Below, piece after piece: positions 1-5,360 of a DNA stretch of 5,469 nt. How positions within the stretch are numbered: position 1 is the stretch's first letter; each line of letters begins with the position of its first letter. Below the pieces are notes generated by a model. It was given only the letters and a program-made list of their open reading frames with translations. It was not told where the DNA came from and did no database searches. The stretch spans positions 1-5,469 of the forward strand of contig JAOARK010000270.1 of the NCBI GenBank assembly GCA_025210575.1, written 5' to 3'. This DNA comes from Schleiferiaceae bacterium. GTDB taxonomy: Bacteria > Bacteroidota > Bacteroidia > Flavobacteriales > Schleiferiaceae. The position numbers and the translations under genes are program-made.

Positions 1-1
1 A

Positions 2-541
2 ATGAAGAGAGTAAGATTGCATTTAGGTCTTACACAAAGAGAACTTTCAGATAAAACCGGTATTAACCAAGGACTGATCTCACATTATGAACGAACAGGT
101 AAATCTGTAAGTAAAAAGATCTACGTTAAACTTAAAAATGCTTTTGGCGATGAGTTAGACAATATTATCGGACCAAAGCAGAATGCAGGCGTGAATTCTT
201 TAGCAATGATGGCTGCCGCTGGAAGTTTAAGTAACTCTAAAGATGTTTTAGGAATTCCGTTCACAGATCACGTGGTTTGTACGGTAGATGCAATGGAACC
301 CGACATTCAGCATGGTGATATTTTACTCTTGAAAAATCTGAGCAAAGACAGCGTTCTTCCATTAGGCGAGATCTATTATTTAGAATTTAAAGAATTGAAT
401 CTCTTACGAATTGTGGAAAACGTTTTAGGTTCGAAGCTTGTTTTAAAAAGTTTGAACCCAAAATATGGAGTTTTAACAGTGCATAAAACCGCGATAGAAA
501 AGATCAATCTAGTGGTAGGTCGAGTTCAGCGTTTTGCTTAA
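2..541 (+). CDS. XRE-family HTH regulator with degenerate S24/LexA-like domain (probably 5'-partial)
   Basis: Probable transcriptional regulator acting on DNA in the cytoplasm; its target is unknown. Residues about 9-48 form an XRE-type helix-turn-helix (LTQRELS, then INQGLISHYE). Residues about 84-179 resemble the S24 peptidase/LexA C-terminal fold, with a DAMEPDIQHGDILLL strand at 96-110 and GEIYYLEF at 122-129. In LexA and UmuD the first motif reads GDSM and supplies the catalytic Ser, and a Lys follows about 37 residues later. Here these positions are Ala97 and Arg136, so self-cleavage by the classical dyad is not expected. The region between the domains contains an AAAG stretch (71-74). 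The protein starts almost at the first helix, shorter at the N-terminus than typical relatives, and the window begins one base before this ATG, so the real start may lie upstream. The TAA stop overlaps that of the convergent bshB1. Domain assignment is firm; biological role is unknown. Confidence 0.8.
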   Translation: MKRVRLHLGLTQRELSDKTGINQGLISHYERTGKSVSKKIYVKLKNAFGDELDNIIGPKQNAGVNSLAMMAAAGSLSNSKDVLGIPFTDHVVCTVDAMEPDIQHGDILLLKNLSKDSVLPLGEIYYLEFKELNLLRIVENVLGSKLVLKSLNPKYGVLTVHKTAIEKINLVVGRVQRFA

Positions 542-1263
542 ATCAATTTACCTAGATCTTCTACACCTAATCTTCTTTCTTTAATAAAGCCTTCGCCATG
601 TTTGCGGTAGATCTGTCTACCCCATTCTTCAGCTCTGCTCTCAAGACTTTTAAAAAAACCTTCAGATGAAATTACTGTTTTTGGTTCTTTAGATTCTGGA
701 TCATAGAATTGAGATTTATAAGCCATGATACTTTCCATCTTTTTATCCATGTAACCAGTAATGTCAACTATAAAATCTGCTGCTAGGTCATAATACTGAA
801 TGTAATGATATACAGCTTTTGGCCTCCAAGGTTCCTGAATTTCACCATTCATCCTTGTTTCAATATTCCTCAATCCAGATAAAAAAGAAGCTCTTACAGA
901 TAACCTACTGGCCTCACCGTGATCAGGGTGTCTATCGTTAGGCGCGTTAATCAAGAGTATTTCAGGTCGATACTTTCGGATGACCTCAATTACCTTGAGT
1001 TGACTTTCTTCATCATTCGTAATAAAACCATCTCTTAGACCAAGGTTTTCTCTAGCTACTAACCCTAAAATGCTTCCGGCATTTTCCGCTTCAACCATTC
1101 GTAATTCAGGAGTACCTCTGGTACCTAGCTCTCCTTTTGTAAAATCAACAACTCCACAACGATCTCCTTGGGCAACGTGTTTTGCAATAGTTCCACTTGC
1201 ACCCAATTCAACATCATCAGGGTGTGCACCTAAGGCTAAGATTTCAAGTTTATGCTCTTGCAT
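538..1263 (-). CDS. bshB1: Bacillithiol biosynthesis deacetylase BshB1
   Basis: Zinc-dependent N-deacetylase of the LmbE/PIG-L family, expected to remove the acetyl group from GlcNAc-malate in the cytosol. This is the second step of bacillithiol synthesis, between BshA (glycosyltransferase) and BshC (cysteine ligase). The N-terminal AHPDD motif is at residues 13-17 and the HPDH motif at 112-115; by family knowledge His14, Asp17 and His115 bind zinc and Asp16 is the catalytic base. Other BshB1-like marks are TKGELGTRGT (42-51), AYKSQFYDP in the C-terminal half and a C-terminal EEWGR segment. At 241 residues it has normal family length and looks intact. The ATG follows the gpx TAG by a single base, so it is probably cotranscribed and translationally coupled with gpx. 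Its TAA shares the bases TTAA with the stop of the convergent regulator. The other bacillithiol genes are not in this window. The related deacetylase BshB2 or mycothiol enzymes are less likely given the sequence resemblance. Confidence 0.93.
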   Translation of the reverse strand: MQEHKLEILALGAHPDDVELGASGTIAKHVAQGDRCGVVDFTKGELGTRGTPELRMVEAENAGSILGLVARENLGLRDGFITNDEESQLKVIEVIRKYRPEILLINAPNDRHPDHGEASRLSVRASFLSGLRNIETRMNGEIQEPWRPKAVYHYIQYYDLAADFIVDITGYMDKKMESIMAYKSQFYDPESKEPKTVISSEGFFKSLESRAEEWGRQIYRKHGEGFIKERRLGVEDLGKLI

Positions 1264-1264
1264 A

Positions 1265-1861
1265 CTATTTACTTAAATAGTTTAATATCTGTTCATCAAC
1301 AGGGCTAACCTTAGAAGGGTACGAAGCAACTACGTGTCCATTTTCATTTATCATCACTTTATGGAAGTTCCATTCTACGCTATGCTCAACACCATTGTCC
1401 TTCGCATCTTGATCGATCCAACGATACACTGAGTTTGTGTTCTCTCCTATTACGTCACTCTTCTCCATCATTGTGAAACTCACCCCGAAATTCTTTTTAC
1501 AGAATTCTGCGATCTCTTCATTTTCACCTGGCTCTTGTTTTCCAAAGTTATTAGCCGGAAATCCGATAATCTCAAAATTTTTATCGTGAAACCCTTCATA
1601 CAATTCTTGCAATTGAGTGTACTGAGGTGTGAACCCACATTCTGAAGCCGTGTTAACAATTAACACCCTTTTTCCTTTTAGCGATGAAAATGAAAATGCA
1701 TCTCCCATCAATGTTGTTCCCTCAAGATCGTAAAAACTCATAGTTTTTTGTGTTTGTGATTGTTCTTGATTCTGTTCTTTTTCCATAGAGTTTTCGGAGC
1801 TTTCGTTAGACTGACATGCCCCTAGAAAAATTACACTTAATGCTAAAAATATCTTTTTCAT
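1265..1861 (-). CDS. Glutathione peroxidase-family thiol peroxidase, lipoprotein
   Basis: Reduces hydrogen peroxide or organic hydroperoxides with a cysteine. The family name is historical: Cys-type members usually take electrons from thioredoxin-like proteins, and a bacillithiol organism need not have glutathione. Residues 1-16 are a lipoprotein signal (MKKIF, hydrophobic core, lipobox LGAC with Cys16), placing the mature enzyme on the periplasmic side of a membrane. Residues 17-40 are a Gln/Glu/Asn/Ser-rich linker. The catalytic tetrad is visible: Cys75 (ASECGFT), Gln109 (FGKQEPG), Trp164 and Asn165 (EWNF). Cys121 (EFCKKNF) sits where 2-Cys members carry the resolving cysteine. The family FPCNQFG motif reads FPANNFG here. 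The ATG at 1861 was chosen because it begins the signal peptide exactly; the same frame extends to a TTG at 1906, but that adds 15 residues before the signal and runs through the promoter region. First gene of a pair with bshB1, one base apart. Length 198 residues. Confidence 0.92.
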   Translation of the reverse strand: MKKIFLALSVIFLGACQSNESSENSMEKEQNQEQSQTQKTMSFYDLEGTTLMGDAFSFSSLKGKRVLIVNTASECGFTPQYTQLQELYEGFHDKNFEIIGFPANNFGKQEPGENEEIAEFCKKNFGVSFTMMEKSDVIGENTNSVYRWIDQDAKDNGVEHSVEWNFHKVMINENGHVVASYPSKVSPVDEQILNYLSK

Positions 1862-1884
1862 CCTTACCGCAACTGAATTAAACC

Positions 1885-1914
1885 TAAACTTATTTTTGCG
1901 CAACAATGTTACAA
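1885..1914 (-). promoter_or_regulatory. Putative promoter for gpx-bshB1
   Basis: On the minus strand, TTG (1914-1912) is followed after 19 bases by TAAGTTTA (1892-1885). This resembles the Bacteroidota consensus TTG-N17 to 23-TAnnTTTG with one mismatch, in the final base of the -7 box. Transcription would begin a few bases further on, leaving a short leader before the gpx ATG at 1861. The -33 element lies inside the first codons of divergent ccmB. Pattern match only. Confidence 0.4.
1891..1898 (+). promoter_or_regulatory. Putative -7 box (TATTTTTG) for the ccm operon
   Basis: TATTTTTG is an exact match to the Bacteroidota -7 element TAnnTTTG and ends 7 bases before the ccmB ATG. No convincing TTG was found 17-23 bases upstream. 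If used, the transcript would start only a few bases before the start codon and be almost leaderless. The box overlaps by two bases the opposing -7 box proposed for gpx. An upstream start or another promoter is possible. Confidence 0.4.
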
Positions 1915-2565
1915 GAAATAATTACGCTCATAAAAAAAGACATACGCCTTGATTTTAGAAAGCGTTTTTCTTTTTTCTCCGTATTGCTTTATGTGCTTAC
2001 AACTGTTTATGTTGCTTATTTGGCTTTTAAACAAATAGATCAGGCAAAAGTATGGAATGCTCTTTTTTGGATCATACTCATATTTGGAGCCATACAGATG
2101 TCAATTAGAAGTTTTGCTTCCGAAACACGAAGCAGGTTTTGGTACACCTATCAACTGGTTAAACCTCAATCACTCATTCTATCTAAGATTATTTATAACA
2201 CACTTATTTTATTGATAATCTCACTACTAACTTATGGTCTCATCTCTGGGTTGATGGGAAATCTCATTAAAGATCAAGCAATGTTCTTGGCTGTTTTGGT
2301 AATAGGCGCCATTGGGTTTTCTTCAATTCTAACTATGGTTGCAGGAATTGCAAGTCACACCGACCAAAACGCGACCCTTATGGCCATCTTAAGTATACCT
2401 CTACTCTTTCCATTTATTATTACCCTCATGAAGGCTACAGAGTACGCTTTGTTAGGTATTGAAGAAACTGGTGGATTCTACGATTTATTAGCGCTTTTAA
2501 TGGGATTGAACCTGATGGTTATCATCATGAGCTATCTATTATTTCCATACCTTTGGCGCGAATAA
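1906..2565 (+). CDS. ccmB: Heme exporter protein CcmB (ABC-type membrane subunit)
   Basis: Inner-membrane permease subunit of the CcmAB(CD) complex of System I cytochrome c maturation. The complex uses ATP hydrolysis by CcmA to release heme-loaded CcmE from CcmC. The 219 residues match family length. A short charged N-terminus (KKDIRLDFRKR, 10-20) is followed by about six hydrophobic segments, near residues 21-41, 50-66, 95-118, 125-148, 155-174 and 193-215. The conserved-looking loop SFASETRSRFW (69-79) lies between segments 2 and 3, where CcmB proteins have their cytosolic coupling region. The ATG at 1906 gives the usual CcmB N-terminus. It is the first gene of the operon; ccmA is not adjacent, and a divergent gpx occupies the upstream side. 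It ends 14 bases before ccmC. Identification rests on the topology, the N-terminal pattern and the ccmC-D-E-F neighbours. Confidence 0.9.
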   Translation: MLQEIITLIKKDIRLDFRKRFSFFSVLLYVLTTVYVAYLAFKQIDQAKVWNALFWIILIFGAIQMSIRSFASETRSRFWYTYQLVKPQSLILSKIIYNTLILLIISLLTYGLISGLMGNLIKDQAMFLAVLVIGAIGFSSILTMVAGIASHTDQNATLMAILSIPLLFPFIITLMKATEYALLGIEETGGFYDLLALLMGLNLMVIIMSYLLFPYLWRE

Positions 2566-2579
2566 TTCAAACACTTTAG

Positions 2580-3290
2580 ATGAAAGGCATTTGGTGGAAA
2601 ATTTTAGCTGTAGCATTGATTTTGTACAGTTATATTTTCGGCTTTAAAGGATCTATTCCTCACTTACCCATTTTACGCGAAACAATTAGAAACTTATATT
2701 TCCACGTACCCATGTGGTTTGCTATGATTGTGATGATGGGTTCTTCTATGGTTTTCGGCATTCTACATTTAAGCAAATTTAAAAACAAGCAAAACGACAA
2801 CCCTCTTGAAAACGATACTAAAAGCGTTCTTTTTGCCACATCAGGGTTGGTATTTGCAAGCTTGGGTTTGCTAACAGGTATGTTATGGGCAAAATTTACA
2901 TGGGGAGCTTTTTGGACTAATGATCCAAAACTCAATGGAAGCGCCATTACCATGCTGATCTATCTTGCCTATTTTGTTTTACGCGGAAGTATCGAAGACC
3001 AAGAAAAGAAGGCTCAGATATCTGCAGTCTATAACATCTTTGCGTTTTTTCTAATGATCGTGTTTATTGGAATATTACCACGACTTACAGACAGCTTACA
3101 TCCGGGTAACGGAGGCAATCCTGCATTTGGAAGTTATGATTTAGATAATAATATGCGCACTGTTTTCTATCCTGCTGTTATTGGTTGGATAATGTTTGGA
3201 TTTTGGCTTACAAACGTCAAAATCAGACTGAAAAGAGTGAGCAACTACTTAGATAAAAAGGAAAATAATTTTTATGAGTCGATTAAGTAA
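2580..3290 (+). CDS. ccmC: Heme-handling protein CcmC (CcsA-family)
   Basis: Six-helix membrane protein of the heme handling protein family that presents heme to CcmE on the periplasmic face. Two histidines fall where the heme-liganding His60 and His184 of E. coli CcmC are expected: His42 in YFHVPMW and His174 in LTDSLHPG. The tryptophan-rich periplasmic motif lies between them at 108-121 (WGAFWTNDPKLNGS); relative to the WGxWWxWDxRLT form of proteobacteria it keeps the first Trp, one later Trp and the Asp but has Asn114 in place of a Trp. Hydrophobic segments lie near residues 5-22, 44-64, 83-103, 122-137, 146-166 and 192-212, followed by a basic cytosolic tail. Length 236 is normal. The last 17 bases overlap the start of ccmD. 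Databases may name such proteins CcsA, but the size and operon context fit CcmC better. Confidence 0.92.
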   Translation: MKGIWWKILAVALILYSYIFGFKGSIPHLPILRETIRNLYFHVPMWFAMIVMMGSSMVFGILHLSKFKNKQNDNPLENDTKSVLFATSGLVFASLGLLTGMLWAKFTWGAFWTNDPKLNGSAITMLIYLAYFVLRGSIEDQEKKAQISAVYNIFAFFLMIVFIGILPRLTDSLHPGNGGNPAFGSYDLDNNMRTVFYPAVIGWIMFGFWLTNVKIRLKRVSNYLDKKENNFYESIK

Positions 3291-3495
3291 ACTTTTCACA
3301 CTTTGTGCATTCATGTTGCTCATGGCGGTTTCTGCGTATGCCCAAGAAATGCAAACTCTTGAAGGTGATGATAACCTTGAAGTTGTTTTTGGTGTAGTTT
3401 TAATAATTGTTTTAGGAATGTTTACTTACCTCTTTTACATTGATAAAAAAGTGAGCAAAGTAGAAGCTCGATTAAAAGATATAGATAGAAAATGA
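3274..3495 (+). CDS. ccmD: CcmD-like small membrane protein
   Basis: Small membrane protein in the ccmD position of the operon. In System I, CcmD helps release holo-CcmE from CcmC with CcmA and CcmB. Residues 1-23 look like a cleavable signal peptide (basic start, LCAFMLLMAV core, AYA before Gln24). A short acidic stretch follows (LEGDDNLE, 29-36), then one transmembrane helix at about 37-56 and a charged, probably helical cytosolic tail (KKVSKVEARLKDI). This predicts N-outside, C-inside topology after cleavage. It is 73 residues, similar to CcmD proteins, which are poorly conserved. The start overlaps the ccmC end by 17 bases, and its TGA overlaps the ccmE ATG as ATGA, suggesting coupled translation. 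The name rests mainly on size, topology and position. Confidence 0.75.
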   Translation: MSRLSKLFTLCAFMLLMAVSAYAQEMQTLEGDDNLEVVFGVVLIIVLGMFTYLFYIDKKVSKVEARLKDIDRK

Positions 3496-3899
3496 AAAAG
3501 TCTCACATAGCGATTATAGTAGTTATTGCGCTTTCTGTTGCATGGTTAATTTCAAGAATAGGCGCTAATGATTTTAGCACATACCAAAGTTTTACTGGAG
3601 CTGAGAAAAATATGGGGCAACAGGTAAAAGTAATTGGTTCGTTAGACTTAAATGAAGAAATCTCATTCGATCCAAATACAATCATGTTGAGTTTTACTTG
3701 TGTTGACAAGGATGGTCGAAGCTCAAAAGTTTACCTAAACAAGACAAAACCACAGGATTTTGAACGAAGCGAAGAAATTACCTTAACCGGTATCGCTACC
3801 GATACGGCATTTATTGCCAGCGAAATTTTAATGAAATGCCCATCGAAATACAACGAGCAAAATCAAATGGCGGGCAACAACGATTCTGAAGCGATTTAA
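3492..3899 (+). CDS. ccmE: Periplasmic heme chaperone CcmE, CxxxY type
   Basis: Carries heme covalently from the CcmABCD complex to the CcmF ligation module. An N-terminal membrane anchor (residues about 5-21) precedes a periplasmic OB-fold domain. Visible family features are FTGAEKNMGQQVKVIGSL near 34-51, a strand-rich middle with VYLNKTKPQDF (80-90), and EEITLTGIATD (94-104) before the heme-attachment segment. That segment reads ILMKCPSKYNE, giving Cys116-x3-Tyr120; E. coli CcmE has His130-x3-Tyr134. The CxxxY variant is known from Desulfovibrio and archaeal CcmE proteins, and the cysteine is the expected covalent ligand. A short polar tail of about 14 residues follows. The ATG overlaps the ccmD stop by four bases, and the TAA is three bases from ccmF. 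Length 135 is normal. Confidence 0.92.
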   Translation: MKKSHIAIIVVIALSVAWLISRIGANDFSTYQSFTGAEKNMGQQVKVIGSLDLNEEISFDPNTIMLSFTCVDKDGRSSKVYLNKTKPQDFERSEEITLTGIATDTAFIASEILMKCPSKYNEQNQMAGNNDSEAI

Positions 3900-3902
3900 T
3901 TC

Positions 3903-5360
3903 ATGGAGTATATTGGTGAACACATTTGGGCCGGTAACCTCGGTAGGTTAGCGGTTATCTTAGCATTTACCTCGGCAATTTTAAGTAGTGTTGCTTACTA
4001 CTTTTTCAATAAAACACAAGATGCAAGTTGGAAAAAGCTTGCGCGAACTTCATATTATCTTCATGCAGGAAGTGTATTTACAATAGTAGGTACGCTTTTT
4101 TTCATGATGGCCAATCATTACTTTGAATATGATTATGTCTGGAAGCACACCTCTTTAGATCTTCCTGGTCGATTCCTATTCTCTGCTTTCTGGGAAGGAC
4201 AGGAAGGAAGCTTTTTACTCTGGATGTTCTGGCATGCGGTAATTGGACTGATCTTGGTTCACACTGCCAAATCTTGGGAGAGTAAAACCGTACCCGTTCT
4301 TACCTTCGTACAAGCTGTACTTGCCACCATGGTAATGGGAGTATATGTTTTTGGAGTAAAGGTTGGAAGTAGCCCATTTATTCTCATTCGTAATCTTGAG
4401 GAAAACATTGGTGCACCATGGACAGAATGGACCGATTACTTGCAGAAATTCCCTGCATTTATGGATGGAAACGGGTTAAATCCATTGCTTCAAAACTATT
4501 GGATGACCATTCACCCTCCTACGCTATTCTTAGGTTTTGCATTAGTAATTATTCCTTTTTGTTTTGCCATCGCAGGACTTTTAAGCAAAGACCATAAAGG
4601 TTGGATAAAACCGACTTTACCTTGGGCTATTGTTGGCGTTTCAGTTTTAGGAACAGGTATCTTAATGGGAGGAGCTTGGGCTTATGAAGCATTGAGCTTC
4701 GGTGGTTTTTGGGCATGGGATCCAGTAGAAAATTCCTCTCTTGTTCCATGGCTTACGCTAGTTGCGGCAATGCATTTAATGCTTATTCAAAGAAATAAAG
4801 GAGGCGTTCTTGTTGCCACTTATTTCTTTACAATGATCTCATTCTCTTTGGTTCTTTACTCAACCTTTTTAACAAGGAGTGGAGCGTTAGGAGACACCTC
4901 TGTTCACGCTTTTGTTGACCTTGGTTTGAATGCCCAATTACTGGTCATGTTGTTGCTTTTTGCCATTGGACCTTTTGTAATTTTCTGGGCTCGTTACAAA
5001 GGAATACCAAAGTCTAGCAAAGACGAAAACATGAGCTCAAGGGAGTTTTGGATGTTTGTTGGAGCTTTGATTTTGTTGATTTCTGCTATACAGATTACCT
5101 TATCTACTTCTCTACCCATTTTCAACAGTTGGTTTGGTCCAAATGGTATGTTACCTCTATTTGAAAACGATCAGGTATTAGACGATGTTATTGGTCACTA
5201 TAATTCTATTCAAGTACCATTTGCCATAGTTGTTACACTTCTTATGGCTATTACTCAATTTTTGAGTTACAATAAAACGCCTAATAAGTTCATTTGGAAA
5301 CGTACCGCGTTCTCCTTAATCATATCACTCGTTATTGCTGTATTCATTGCTATTGGATAG
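3903..5360 (+). CDS. ccmF: Cytochrome c heme ligase subunit CcmF, N-terminal part ended by an in-frame TAG
   Basis: Polytopic inner-membrane protein of the heme lyase module; it takes heme from holo-CcmE and attaches it to CxxCH motifs of apocytochromes c. Recognisable CcmF features are FWEGQEGSFLLW (96-107), IHPPTLFLG (203-211), the WWD-type motif GGFWAWDPVENSSLVPWL (267-284) and LTRSGALGDTSVHAF (323-337). His204, His291 and His335 line up with conserved histidines of E. coli CcmF (173, 261, 303). Many membrane helices are evident. The frame stops with TAG after 485 residues, well short of E. coli CcmF (about 647). After the TAG the same frame continues without a stop to the window edge and still reads as CcmF. 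The 485-residue product would lack the C-terminal part, including the equivalent of heme-ligand His491. It may therefore be a broken gene, a split gene or a sequence error. The ATG lies three bases after the ccmE stop. Confidence 0.88.
   Translation: MEYIGEHIWAGNLGRLAVILAFTSAILSSVAYYFFNKTQDASWKKLARTSYYLHAGSVFTIVGTLFFMMANHYFEYDYVWKHTSLDLPGRFLFSAFWEGQEGSFLLWMFWHAVIGLILVHTAKSWESKTVPVLTFVQAVLATMVMGVYVFGVKVGSSPFILIRNLEENIGAPWTEWTDYLQKFPAFMDGNGLNPLLQNYWMTIHPPTLFLGFALVIIPFCFAIAGLLSKDHKGWIKPTLPWAIVGVSVLGTGILMGGAWAYEALSFGGFWAWDPVENSSLVPWLTLVAAMHLMLIQRNKGGVLVATYFFTMISFSLVLYSTFLTRSGALGDTSVHAFVDLGLNAQLLVMLLLFAIGPFVIFWARYKGIPKSSKDENMSSREFWMFVGALILLISAIQITLSTSLPIFNSWFGPNGMLPLFENDQVLDDVIGHYNSIQVPFAIVVTLLMAITQFLSYNKTPNKFIWKRTAFSLIISLVIAVFIAIG

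Noticed and set aside
1070..1276. 68-residue open frame on the plus strand
   Set aside because: It lies antisense within bshB1, which has full family motifs; the translation has no recognisable domain.
1862..1906. N-terminal extension of gpx to the TTG at 1906
   Set aside because: It puts 15 basic and polar residues before a well-formed lipoprotein signal and runs through the putative promoter; the ATG at 1861 fits better.
2660..2953. 97-residue open frame on the minus strand
   Set aside because: Antisense to ccmC over its conserved histidine and tryptophan motifs; a shadow frame.
3503..3709. 68-residue open frame on the minus strand
   Set aside because: Antisense to ccmE; no plausible start context or domain.
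5358..5360. TAG as a reassigned sense codon (for example pyrrolysine) throughout the genome
   Set aside because: gpx uses TAG at its expected end immediately before the bshB1 ATG, and no pyrrolysine genes are visible; readthrough at this one site cannot be excluded.
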